This document shows positions 19,642-27,726 of a stretch of 64,000 bases of DNA, in pieces. The first letter of the stretch is position 1, and every line of letters starts with the position of its first letter. The notes beneath the pieces are model-generated. The model worked only from the letters and a program-made list of their open reading frames with translations, ran no database searches and had not been told where the DNA came from. The DNA is taken from NCBI RefSeq assembly GCF_031010195.1, contig NZ_JAUAMC010000008.1:62001-126000 (forward strand), read 5' to 3'. Made by a program: the position numbers and the translations under genes. The stretch comes from Halomonas sp. SpR8 (GTDB lineage: Bacteria > Pseudomonadota > Gammaproteobacteria > Pseudomonadales > Halomonadaceae).

Positions 19642-21147
19642 ATGACCGTGATTCGCCAGGACGACGTTATTCAAAGCGTTGCCGATGCTCTGCAGTACAT
19701 TTCTTACTACCATCCCAAAGATTTTATCGATGCCATGGCGGCCGCCTACGAGCGTGAAGAGAACCCCGCCGCCAAAGATGCTATTGCGCAAATTCTGATT
19801 AACTCGCGCATGTGCGCCACCGGGCACCGCCCGATTTGCCAGGATACCGGCATCGTTACCGTGTTCGTTCACGTGGGCATGAACGTTACCTGGGAAGCGG
19901 ACATGAGCCTGGACGATATGATCAATGAAGGTGTCCGTCGCGCTTACCTGCTACCGGATAATATCCTGCGCGCCTCGGTGCTGGCGGATCCAGACGGCAA
20001 GCGAGCCAACACCAAAGACAACACCCCGGCCATTATTCACCATTCAATCGTGCCCGGCGACAGCGTCGAGATTCACGTGGCGGCGAAGGGCGGCGGTAGC
20101 GAAGCAAAATCCAAGTTTGCCATGCTCAACCCTTCCGACAGCGTCGTTGATTGGGTGATGGAACAACTGCCGAAGATGGGCGCTGGCTGGTGTCCGCCCG
20201 GTATGCTGGGAATTGGTATCGGCGGGACCGCCGAAAAGGCCATGATGATTGCCAAAGAAGCGCTACTCGATCCTATCGATATTCAGGATCTGCAGGCTCG
20301 TGGCCCCAGCAATCGTGCCGAAGAGCTGCGTTTAGAACTGTTTGATAAAGTCAACAAGAGCGGTATCGGTGCGCAGGGTTTAGGTGGCTTAACGACCGTG
20401 CTGGATATTAAAGTCAAAGACTATCCGACCCATGCGGCTAACAAGCCGGTAGCAATTATTCCCAACTGCGCGGCGACCCGTCATGCCCACTTTACCCTGG
20501 ATGGTTCAGGCCCTGCAGCGCTAAAAGCGCCGAAGCTTGAAGACTGGCCGGAAATTACCCGTGAAGCGGGCGACAACGTCAAGCGCGTTAACCTGGATAC
20601 GGTGACCCCCGATGAAGTCAAAACCTGGCAGCCCGGGGATACGCTGCTCTTGAACGGCAAGCTGCTAACCGGCCGCGATGCCGCCCATAAGCGCATGGTC
20701 GATATGCTGGCCAAAGGCGAGCCGCTACCTGTCGATATGCGCGGCCGCTTTATTTACTACGTCGGCCCCGTGGATCCGATTGGCGATGAAGTCGTTGGCC
20801 CGGCAGGTCCCACTACCGCCACGCGGATGGATAAGTTTACCCGCACCATGCTCGAAGAGACCGGCCTGTTGGGTATGGTCGGTAAGGCAGAGCGCGGCCA
20901 AGCCGCTATCGATGCTATTCGTGATAATGAAGCCGTTTACTTAATGGCGGTCGGTGGGTCGGCTTATCTGGTTGCCCAAGCGATTAAACAATCGCGTGTT
21001 GTGGGTTTTGAAGACCTTGGCATGGAAGCCATCTACGAATTTGAGGTCGAAGATATGCCGGTGACCGTGGCTGTTGACAGCCTGGGTACTTCGGTGCACC
21101 AAACCGGCCCAGCGAAGTGGAAAGAGATTATTGCCCAGTCGGCATAA
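19642..21147 (+). CDS. Class I fumarate hydratase (4Fe-4S)
   Basis: 501 residues, a single-chain class I fumarase with both alpha-like and beta-like parts. Cluster cysteines are seen in RPICQDTG (near residue 68), in IIPNCAATRHAHF, and further in the chain; the beta-part signature GPTTATRMDKF is present. It hydrates fumarate to malate in the TCA cycle and is oxygen-sensitive through its Fe-S cluster. It stands alone, with a strong hairpin after it. The 230 bases before it hold no gene. Confidence 0.92.
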   Translation: MTVIRQDDVIQSVADALQYISYYHPKDFIDAMAAAYEREENPAAKDAIAQILINSRMCATGHRPICQDTGIVTVFVHVGMNVTWEADMSLDDMINEGVRRAYLLPDNILRASVLADPDGKRANTKDNTPAIIHHSIVPGDSVEIHVAAKGGGSEAKSKFAMLNPSDSVVDWVMEQLPKMGAGWCPPGMLGIGIGGTAEKAMMIAKEALLDPIDIQDLQARGPSNRAEELRLELFDKVNKSGIGAQGLGGLTTVLDIKVKDYPTHAANKPVAIIPNCAATRHAHFTLDGSGPAALKAPKLEDWPEITREAGDNVKRVNLDTVTPDEVKTWQPGDTLLLNGKLLTGRDAAHKRMVDMLAKGEPLPVDMRGRFIYYVGPVDPIGDEVVGPAGPTTATRMDKFTRTMLEETGLLGMVGKAERGQAAIDAIRDNEAVYLMAVGGSAYLVAQAIKQSRVVGFEDLGMEAIYEFEVEDMPVTVAVDSLGTSVHQTGPAKWKEIIAQSA

Positions 21148-21197
21148 TGGAGTGGTACGGTTAATAAGGCTTTAAACGCATAAGTTTTTAAGCGCAT

Positions 21198-21231
21198 AAG
21201 GGCCTCGCTGACGGCGAGGCCCTTGTTCTTT
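21198..21231 (+). terminator. Strong hairpin after the fumarase gene
   Basis: An 11-bp perfect stem (AAGGGCCTCGC with GCGAGGCCCTT) with a five-base TGACG loop, followed by a T-rich tail GTTCTTT. It lies 51 bases past the fumarase stop and 26 before the cardiolipin synthase start, so it separates the two genes. Confidence 0.85.
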
Positions 21232-21256
21232 GTTAGGGCTTTATGAGGATGTTGAT

Positions 21257-22675
21257 ATGGCCTCCTGGTTGCTAGGGACCGGCATCTTACTGATACACCT
21301 TTTGGGCATTGTCTCCGCGATAATGGCGCTGATGTCCAGCCGCACCTCCCAGGGGGCCGTGGCATGGATCATCTCGCTACTGACGTTCCCCTATGTGGCG
21401 CTTCCCGCGTACTGGTTTTTCGGGCGACCACGATTTTATGGCTATGTATCCGCCCGAGGTCAGCGCGACACCGTACTGCGCCGGGTGCTGGCGCGCTATC
21501 GAGCCAATATTCAGCCTTATGTGGCGCCCTCCAGCAATGCGGATATTCAGGCGGTAGAGCAGCTTGCCATGATGCCTCTCACCCATGGCAACCAGGCGAC
21601 ACTGCTTATCGATGGCCCCGCGACCTTTGAAAGTTTGTTTGACGGTATTGACCGCGCTGAGCAGTATGTTCTGTTGCAGTTTTTTATTGTCCGCAATGAT
21701 GCCCTCGGGCAGCGCCTGAAGGATCATTTACAGCGCGCTGCACAGCGCGGCGTACGGGTGTATTTTCTCTACGATGAGGTGGGTAGCCGTAAATTAGCCG
21801 ATAGTTACCTGAATGATTTAATCAGTGATGGGGTGGCCGTGAGTGCCTTTCGCTCATCGCGAGGCCTTAAACACCGTTTTCAACTTAACTTCCGCAACCA
21901 TCGTAAAGTGACTGTGATTGATGGCAAGGAGGGCTGGGTAGGGGGCTTGAATGTCGGGGTCGAATATCTCGGCGAGAATCCGCGTCACGGGGCTTGGCGA
22001 GATACCCATCTAAAGCTGGAAGGTCCCAGTGTGTTGGGCTTGCAGGAGGCCTTTTGGGAAGATTGGCACTGGGCCACCGATGAGGTGATTAGCCTGAACT
22101 GGTACCCGGATACATCTCCCGCCACCGATCATCATGTGGTTATCGTGCCCTCTGGGCCCGCTGACCGTCAGGATACTGCCAGCCTGTTAGTACAGCAGGT
22201 TATTCATAGTGCCAAGCAGCGGCTGTGGGTGACCAGCCCCTATTTTGTTCCCGACCAGGGCGTTCAGGATGCACTGCGCCTTGCGGCGATGCGCGGTGTC
22301 GACGTGCGGGTCATGATCCCCGAGCGTCCTGACCACCTGTTAGTGTTCCTCTCTGCGTTCTCATTCTTACCGGATATGTTGAGAGCAGGTGTTAAAATAT
22401 ACCGTTATCTTCCTGGTTTTTTACATCAAAAAGTCATGCTCGTCGATAACAGCGCAGCGACAGTAGGTACTATCAATTTAGATAATCGTTCGTTTCGGTT
22501 AAATTTTGAGATTACTGCATTTATTCCTAGCCGCAATTTTGCTATCAGCGTGCAGGAAATGCTGGAAAAGGACTTTACATACTGCCGCCGTGTGACCATG
22601 GATGAAATTAACCAACGTCCGGTATGGATGAAAGTCGTCTCGCGCGCGGCCTATTTAATGGCTCCGGTTCAATAG
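21257..22675 (+). CDS. cls: Cardiolipin synthase (phospholipase D family)
   Basis: 472 residues from the ATG at 21257, with TGAGGA upstream. Two N-terminal membrane helices (residues 2-22 and about 32-55, ending in FFGRPRFYGY) are followed by two HKD catalytic motifs, NHRKVTVIDG and LHQKVMLVDN. It joins two phosphatidylglycerol molecules to form cardiolipin in the inner membrane. Cardiolipin content is often raised in osmotic stress, which fits a halophile, but no regulatory site is visible here. Confidence 0.92.
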   Translation: MASWLLGTGILLIHLLGIVSAIMALMSSRTSQGAVAWIISLLTFPYVALPAYWFFGRPRFYGYVSARGQRDTVLRRVLARYRANIQPYVAPSSNADIQAVEQLAMMPLTHGNQATLLIDGPATFESLFDGIDRAEQYVLLQFFIVRNDALGQRLKDHLQRAAQRGVRVYFLYDEVGSRKLADSYLNDLISDGVAVSAFRSSRGLKHRFQLNFRNHRKVTVIDGKEGWVGGLNVGVEYLGENPRHGAWRDTHLKLEGPSVLGLQEAFWEDWHWATDEVISLNWYPDTSPATDHHVVIVPSGPADRQDTASLLVQQVIHSAKQRLWVTSPYFVPDQGVQDALRLAAMRGVDVRVMIPERPDHLLVFLSAFSFLPDMLRAGVKIYRYLPGFLHQKVMLVDNSAATVGTINLDNRSFRLNFEITAFIPSRNFAISVQEMLEKDFTYCRRVTMDEINQRPVWMKVVSRAAYLMAPVQ

Positions 22676-22702
22676 ATAAAAACATCTACAAGGAAAGCCA
22701 AT

Positions 22703-22747
22703 ATGCGTGAAAGCAGGGTGGCACAAGGAGTTAAGGGTGAATCTTGA
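22703..22747 (+). CDS. Possible 14-residue leader peptide overlapping the regulator start
   Basis: An ATG with AAGGAA eight bases upstream opens a 14-codon frame (MRESRVAQGVKGES) whose stop lies 11 bases inside the next gene's coding region. It contains the ribosome-binding site of that gene. It may be a translational-coupling leader; it could equally be chance. No homologue is recognised. Confidence 0.25.
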   Translation: MRESRVAQGVKGES

Positions 22748-23654
22748 AACAAAATGGCTGGAAGATTTTGTAGCGCTTGCCAACACTCGCAGCTTCTCCG
22801 CGTCGGCGCGCCAACGACACGTTACCCAACCGGCATTTAGTCGCCGTATCCGCGCGTTAGAGCAGGCCGTTGATGTCACTTTGGTGGATCGTTCTACCAC
22901 CCCGGTTGGGCTAACACCAGAAGGGCAGCTGTTTTTGGTCACCGCGCGCAATCTGGTCGAGCAGTTAAACGAATCACTTAGCCACTTGCGCGGTCTTTCC
23001 ATCGCCAATGAGGCATTGGATATTGTCGCGGCGCACTCCCTGGCACTGAGCTTTTATCCCCCATGGATCTCACGCCTGCAACAGGGCTTGGGCGAGCTGC
23101 CGACTCGCCTGGTGGCGATGAATGTGGGCGAAGCGATACATGTGCTGCGGGAGGGCAACTGCGATTTAATGCTCGCCTATTACGACCCCTTTGCGACGAT
23201 GCAGTTGGATGCTGAGGTCTTTCCTTCCTTCTCGATTGGTAAGGTCAATATGCTGCCCGTTTCGTTGCCAGACGAACACGGCAAAGCAAAGTTTTCACTC
23301 CAGCATGACACTTCGATTCCCTACCTTTCTTATACCCAGGGGGCGTTCTTAGGACGCAGCGTGCGCATGTTGCTCAAGAACGACCCACTCCGTATGAAGC
23401 TGCGCACCGTGTACGAAACCGCCATGGCCGAAGGCTTAAAGGGGATGGTGCTACAAGGTGTTGGGGTGGCGTGGATACCCGATTTTTGTATCCGCGAGGA
23501 GTTAAAAAGCGGCCGTCTGGTGAGAGCGGGTGCCCCGAACTGGGATATTCCCCTGGAAATCCGTTTATATCGCTGTTCTATGGTGCATAAGCCGGGCGTG
23601 GAGCGTCTTTGGCGGCAGATGATGAAGCTGCCGCGGGACTTTCTCCAGGCCTAA
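22737..23654 (+). CDS. LysR-family regulator resembling HypT/YjiE
   Basis: 305 residues from the GTG at 22737, chosen because AAGGAG is six bases upstream. The N-terminal helix-turn-helix (ETKWLEDFVALANTRSFSAS, then VTQPAFSRRIRALEQAV) and the effector domain (AAHSLALSF, LREGNCDLMLAYYD, GVGVAWIPDF) closely resemble E. coli HypT (YjiE), by memory. HypT is a hypochlorite-responsive regulator activated by methionine oxidation; the family name alone does not prove this role here. A methionine sulfoxide reductase is encoded elsewhere in the window but not next to it. Confidence 0.75.
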   Translation: MNLETKWLEDFVALANTRSFSASARQRHVTQPAFSRRIRALEQAVDVTLVDRSTTPVGLTPEGQLFLVTARNLVEQLNESLSHLRGLSIANEALDIVAAHSLALSFYPPWISRLQQGLGELPTRLVAMNVGEAIHVLREGNCDLMLAYYDPFATMQLDAEVFPSFSIGKVNMLPVSLPDEHGKAKFSLQHDTSIPYLSYTQGAFLGRSVRMLLKNDPLRMKLRTVYETAMAEGLKGMVLQGVGVAWIPDFCIREELKSGRLVRAGAPNWDIPLEIRLYRCSMVHKPGVERLWRQMMKLPRDFLQA

Positions 23655-23658
23655 GTAG

Positions 23659-23686
23659 TGAATGGTGAATGGTGAATGGTGAATGG
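23659..23686. repeat. Four tandem copies of TGAATGG
   Basis: A perfect 4 x 7-bp direct repeat sits directly after the regulator stop and just before the end of the convergent nadM gene. Such short tandem repeats can vary in copy number by slippage. No function is evident. Confidence 0.9.
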
Positions 23687-23693
23687 TTGGAGT

Positions 23694-24788
23694 TTAGCCA
23701 CTGCCGAAATCAGCAGGCAGCCCCAGGAAGTTCTGAATAATGAAGAAGTGATCTTCAAACAGGCTGTCGGGTTCAAGGTCGGCAAGCGCTACCCAACGTG
23801 CATGATCACCGCCTTTGACAGGTTTTAAGCGCGGTAGCTGCTGATCAGGGCGTAGCGCAAAGTAGAATGCTTCAGCCAAGGTGCGTCCGCGCCAACTGCG
23901 GTGAGGCTCATCGAACAGGCGTTGGCCGCGCAGCGAGCCTTTGAGCACCGGTTCAGGGACTTTTAGCCGCAAGCGCTCTCGTAGTTCTCTTAGGCAGGCG
24001 TCGAGTAAGCGCTCGTGAGGATTAATAAACCCACCGGGCAGCGCATAAAGCCCTTTACCCGGCGCAGCCGTGCGGCGTACCAGCAACACGTGCCCAGACT
24101 GAACAACAACGGCGTTAACCGTGACAAAAATTGGTGGATAGGGCGCTTGGGCCCAGGCCTGGCGATATTGGTCCAGCAGTTGCTGCTCTTCAAGCAGCTG
24201 CTGGTAAGCTCTCATCTTGCAAAATCTCTTCACACTCTCTACCACGCCGGGCGGTAAGTCGTGATAAGCCCCGGTAGTTAAATAGTCATCGGTTGCACCA
24301 GAAGAGCGGAACAAGCGTTCGCGGATTTGGCTGGCAGAAATACCTTCGACGGGTTGTACGCTCACCGACTCCCACTGGGGAAAGAGCGAAAGATAGTAGC
24401 TAGATTGGCCTCGGCTAGCCCCGATCAAACCTATGCGAGGTAGGCGGGCATTGGCGGGAGCGGCTAAATCGCGCACTTTGCGCTGCACATCCCGCACCCA
24501 CACGTCGTCGTTGTAAAGGGCATCCAGTAGCGGGGTAATTTCTAAGCGCTGATTGTCATCGTCGTCAAAGCCTGTCCTGAGCATGGCTTGACGCTCTTCA
24601 AATTGCCATGGGTTGCGTAGCGAACGCGCCTGCCAGGAAGAACCAACCAGAACAATCACCTGCCGCGTGCGTTTAAGGGCCTCGCGGATAATGGCCAAGT
24701 GTCCCAGATGGGGGGGCTGAAAACGGCCAATAAATACCAAGCAGTCGAAGTCACAGGCGGTGGCAGTGCTCGCAATATCAGTAGCCAT
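23694..24788 (-). CDS. nadM: Bifunctional NMN adenylyltransferase / Nudix hydrolase
   Basis: 364 residues from the ATG at 24788, with AAGGAAG upstream. The N-terminal half is an NMN adenylyltransferase: GRFQPPHLGHLAII carries the HxGH motif, and VEGISASQIRERLF carries the second nucleotide motif. The C-terminal half is a Nudix domain (GGFINPHERLLDACLRELRE). In the box REUxEE the second of the paired glutamates reads Arg, so the ADP-ribose pyrophosphatase activity may be weakened. The fusion is known from cyanobacteria and proteobacteria (slr0787 type). It makes NAD from NMN, and may hydrolyse ADP-ribose. Confidence 0.88.
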   Translation of the reverse strand: MATDIASTATACDFDCLVFIGRFQPPHLGHLAIIREALKRTRQVIVLVGSSWQARSLRNPWQFEERQAMLRTGFDDDDNQRLEITPLLDALYNDDVWVRDVQRKVRDLAAPANARLPRIGLIGASRGQSSYYLSLFPQWESVSVQPVEGISASQIRERLFRSSGATDDYLTTGAYHDLPPGVVESVKRFCKMRAYQQLLEEQQLLDQYRQAWAQAPYPPIFVTVNAVVVQSGHVLLVRRTAAPGKGLYALPGGFINPHERLLDACLRELRERLRLKVPEPVLKGSLRGQRLFDEPHRSWRGRTLAEAFYFALRPDQQLPRLKPVKGGDHARWVALADLEPDSLFEDHFFIIQNFLGLPADFGSG

Positions 24789-24956
24789 CCAAGCTTCCTT
24801 TCGTTTGGTGGTATTAGTGAGCCATTGTGAGTGGCCGGATAGGGAAGTACGCAACGTACCAGAAAACTGCGCGAAACGCTGTGGTTAGGTATGCTAGGGA
24901 TAGCTTATTAATAAAGCTTTAAAAACGCCTCTTTAATAGCGATACAGGGAGTGATC

Positions 24957-25856
24957 ATGATTAAGCGTACGGCTAATTTCTGGTGGGGGGTGGTGCAAGA
25001 TGCCACTGCGCTGTGGCTTGAGCGCAACGCGTTTAGTTATGCGGGCTCGCTGGCGTTTTATACGCTTTTCTCACTGGCACCGACAATTATTATTGCGGTC
25101 ACGGTTATCGGCGTAGTGATGGGTGAAGAAGCGGCTCAAGGCCAAATAGTAGCTCAGTTGCAAGGTACGTTAGGGGTGGATGCCGCGGTTGCTGTTCAAG
25201 ATGCCGTCGCTCAATCGCGGATAGAAGAGTCTGGTCTAATGCCAACCATCTTAGGTTTTGGGGCGCTTATCATTGGCGCTACTACGGTCTTCGCCCAGAT
25301 GCAGTTTTCGCTCAATACCATTTGGGGCGTAACAGCAAAACCGACCTCCAATAGCGCCCTTCTTTTTATTAAAAACCGGCTGTTATCGCTAACAGTTGTG
25401 CTCTCGATAGGGTTCATACTACTCGTTTCGTTAGTGCTGGGCGTTGTGCTGAGAGGGGTGCTGCTCGTTGCTGACAATTTATTCCCGTTCGCGAGTCTCT
25501 TTACCACCACGCTTGAGTCGCTTATTTCAGTCGCCATGGTAACCCTGCTCTTTGCGACTATTTTTAAAGTACTCCCCGATGTGGTACTGCGTTGGAAAGA
25601 TGTACTTATTGGCGCCGTCGTGACGGCCGTGCTATTCACGTTAGGCCGCAGTGTCATCGCAGTTTATCTGGCCTATACGGCAACGGCATCGACCTACGGT
25701 GCGGCAGGGTCGGTCGTGATGATCTTGTTATGGGTTTATTACAGCTCGCTAATACTGCTGTTTGGCGCGGCATTTACCCGCTCGCTTCTGCTGCGCCGTG
25801 GCCGTAAGCTCATCCCGCGCAATAGTGCGGTGCTTATTAAGCATGAATTCGTCTAA
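24957..25856 (+). CDS. YihY/BrkB-family inner-membrane protein
   Basis: 299 residues from the ATG at 24957 (AGGGAG upstream). Six hydrophobic segments and conserved family motifs are seen: RNAFSYAGSLAFYTLFSLAP near the start, FAQMQFSLNTIWGV in the middle, and YGAAGSVVMILLWVYYSSLI near the end, followed by a basic C-terminus. The family was once misnamed RNase BN; its role (possibly transport or cell-envelope related) is not established. It is followed by acyP after 45 bases. Confidence 0.85.
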   Translation: MIKRTANFWWGVVQDATALWLERNAFSYAGSLAFYTLFSLAPTIIIAVTVIGVVMGEEAAQGQIVAQLQGTLGVDAAVAVQDAVAQSRIEESGLMPTILGFGALIIGATTVFAQMQFSLNTIWGVTAKPTSNSALLFIKNRLLSLTVVLSIGFILLVSLVLGVVLRGVLLVADNLFPFASLFTTTLESLISVAMVTLLFATIFKVLPDVVLRWKDVLIGAVVTAVLFTLGRSVIAVYLAYTATASTYGAAGSVVMILLWVYYSSLILLFGAAFTRSLLLRRGRKLIPRNSAVLIKHEFV

Positions 25857-25901
25857 GTTTTTAGGCTAGAGAAGTGAGGTGTAAAAAGTGAGGAGGAGAG
25901 T

Positions 25902-26177
25902 ATGACCGACTGCTGCGTACGTGCTTTGGTAACTGGTAAGGTGCAGGGCGTCTGGTACCGCCGCGCTACCCAAGAGCAAGCGCTTCAGCTAGTTATTACG
26001 GGCTACGCCAAAAATTTGCCCGATGGGCGCGTTGAGGTGCTGATGTGTGGGCACCCCGACTCGGTGAAACGATTGAGTGAATGGTTATGGCAAGGCTCAG
26101 AGGGCGCGCGGGTGACCCATGTTGAACTTGAAATTTTGGATCAATGGCGCGCCCCTAGCCATTTCGCCACTCACTAA
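25902..26177 (+). CDS. acyP: Acylphosphatase
   Basis: 91 residues, the normal size. The catalytic arginine loop is GKVQGVWYRR near residue 13-22 and the catalytic asparagine is in YAKNLPDGRVEV near residue 40. It hydrolyses acyl phosphates such as 1,3-bisphosphoglycerate or carbamoyl phosphate. A GGAGGAGAG ribosome-binding region precedes the start. It is convergent with the 2-hydroxyacid dehydrogenase. Confidence 0.92.
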   Translation: MTDCCVRALVTGKVQGVWYRRATQEQALQLVITGYAKNLPDGRVEVLMCGHPDSVKRLSEWLWQGSEGARVTHVELEILDQWRAPSHFATH

Positions 26178-26187
26178 TACAGAGTGC

Positions 26188-27126
26188 TTAAGCGTTTTGC
26201 CAATCGGCAATATTTTGCGCCGTCAGGCTAACGATGTTTTGCCGTGCTTCGGGAGTTATCCAGGCGTTATGTGGCGTGACGATTAAGTTAAGTGGCTCGC
26301 CTAGGGCATCCAGCAATGGGTGGCCCTCTTTAGGCGGTTCAGCGGGGAGCACATCGACCCCCAAGCCGCCAATCTTGCCACTGCGCAGCGCCTCTAATGC
26401 AGCTTCTTCATCGATAACACCGCCCCGGGCGCAGTTGACCAGCAGCAGCGATGACTTTACACGAGCTAAACGTTCTCGATTAACCAAGTGTTTGGTCGCT
26501 TCGCTTAATGGGCAGTGTAGACTGATTATGTCGGCGTCAGGTAGCAGCTCATCTAAGGCGGGGCGCTTATCATTCGCCTCGTTACCTGGGCGAGCGGCAA
26601 ATGTCACGCGCATTCCAAAGGCCTCGGCCAAGCGGGCCACTTCAGAGCCTAATTCGCCTTGCCCGACCATAACAAGGTGTTTACCCGCTAACTGTAGCGT
26701 CGGGTAGTCCTGTAAGCAGAAGAACGCACTGCGCTGCCACTCGCCAGCGGCCACATCGCGTTGGTAGTGGGGAAGCCGGTTGGCCAATGCCAGCATCAGC
26801 ATCAGCGTATGCTGGGAAACGCTGGCGGTGCCGTAAGCTGCCACGTTTTTAACCGCAATGTTTCGAGCTTTGGCGGTTTCAATATCAATGTTATTAAGCC
26901 CCGTGGCTAGAACACAAATTAACCGTAGTTTGGGCAGCTGCTTGAGCGTGTCGGCATTCAATACAACCTTGTTGACAATTGCAATATCCGCAGCGGCGAG
27001 ACGTTCAAGCGCTTGCTGCGTCGAGCTTTGCTCAAACACCTCAAGATGTGTGACCGACTCTTTAATTGCGGTTAAGTCGATCTCGGGACCGAGGCTTTGC
27101 GCATCCAGTATCACCGCATGGGGCAT
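26188..27126 (-). CDS. D-2-hydroxyacid dehydrogenase (glycerate dehydrogenase-like)
   Basis: 312 residues from the ATG at 27126, with GGAGAG six bases upstream. NAD-binding loop VMVGQGELGSEVA (GxGxxG), catalytic Arg in LVNCARGGVIDEEA, Glu in GVDVLPAEPP, and His in IVTPHNAWITPEA. The subgroup looks like HprA hydroxypyruvate/glyoxylate reductases. It likely reduces hydroxypyruvate or a related 2-oxoacid. Monocistronic, divergent from fmdB-aspS. Confidence 0.85.
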   Translation of the reverse strand: MPHAVILDAQSLGPEIDLTAIKESVTHLEVFEQSSTQQALERLAAADIAIVNKVVLNADTLKQLPKLRLICVLATGLNNIDIETAKARNIAVKNVAAYGTASVSQHTLMLMLALANRLPHYQRDVAAGEWQRSAFFCLQDYPTLQLAGKHLVMVGQGELGSEVARLAEAFGMRVTFAARPGNEANDKRPALDELLPDADIISLHCPLSEATKHLVNRERLARVKSSLLLVNCARGGVIDEEAALEALRSGKIGGLGVDVLPAEPPKEGHPLLDALGEPLNLIVTPHNAWITPEARQNIVSLTAQNIADWQNA

Positions 27127-27163
27127 TTTATTCTCTCCATTCGCTGCCAGAGGTTGCATAACC

Positions 27164-27194
27164 TTGCTCGGCAGGGGGCACAAAAGGGTATAAT
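27164..27194 (+). promoter_or_regulatory. Predicted sigma-70 promoter for fmdB-aspS
   Basis: A perfect -10 hexamer TATAAT at 27189-27194 is paired with TTGCTC at 27164-27169, a 19-base spacer that is slightly long. It lies in the divergent gap about 170 bases before fmdB and points toward it. Confidence 0.45.
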
Positions 27195-27282
27195 GGCGTC
27201 GCTTTATCAACCGCAGCCTTGGAATTTACCCCGACTGGCCACATATTGCATCCTGGCAGCGTTTGTGTCCGCCACTGTTCTC

Positions 27283-27323
27283 TAAAAGAACCGATCTTTA
27301 AAAGAACGATCTTTAAAAAGAAC
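27283..27323. repeat. Imperfect direct repeats in the fmdB leader
   Basis: The motif TAAAAGAAC followed by GATCTT occurs twice (one copy with an extra C), and a third partial copy TAAAAAGAAC follows. They lie just before fmdB inside the predicted leader. They may be a slippage product or a binding region; no protein can be named. Confidence 0.6.
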
Positions 27324-27361
27324 TAAGCTTGTCAGGGTTGAGCTTATTAGGAGTCATCAAG

Positions 27362-27661
27362 ATGCCCATCTACGAATATGAGTGCAAGGCCTGCGGCCAT
27401 CGCATGGAGAAGCTGCAGAAAATTAGCGCCGATCCTCTTAAGGATTGCCCTGCATGCCAAAGCGATGGCTTAGAACGGCTTGTCTCGGCAGCGGGTTTCC
27501 GGCTAGCCGGCGGCGGTTGGTACGAAACCGATTTCAAAACGGGTAGCAAAAAGAATCTCGTCGCTGATGGCAAAACTGCTTCTGCAGATGCCGGTAAGTC
27601 AAGCGATTCAAGTGCTACCGCTAAAAGCGTTACTCCCAAAGACAAGGGCGCCGCGGCTTAG
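27362..27661 (+). CDS. FmdB-family zinc-ribbon protein
   Basis: 99 residues. The first 45 form the FmdB zinc ribbon with two CxxC pairs: [16 protein letters not shown] and [14 protein letters not shown]. The C-terminal third is a low-complexity Ser/Ala/Lys tail. The family is widespread and often sits directly before aspS in gammaproteobacteria, as here (66 bases apart). It is annotated as a putative regulator but its function is not settled. Confidence 0.85.
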   Translation: MPIYEYECKACGHRMEKLQKISADPLKDCPACQSDGLERLVSAAGFRLAGGGWYETDFKTGSKKNLVADGKTASADAGKSSDSSATAKSVTPKDKGAAA

Positions 27662-27726
27662 CCGCGGTAGTCAGGGTCGGGACACCCGCGACACACTCAT
27701 TGCCACGTAACAGAACAGGATTTGAC

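Noticed and set aside
27193..27285. 30-codon frame beginning MASLYQPQPWNLP with a hydrophobic end
   Set aside because: Its ATG overlaps a near-perfect TATAAT -10 box; more likely the promoter region than a small gene.
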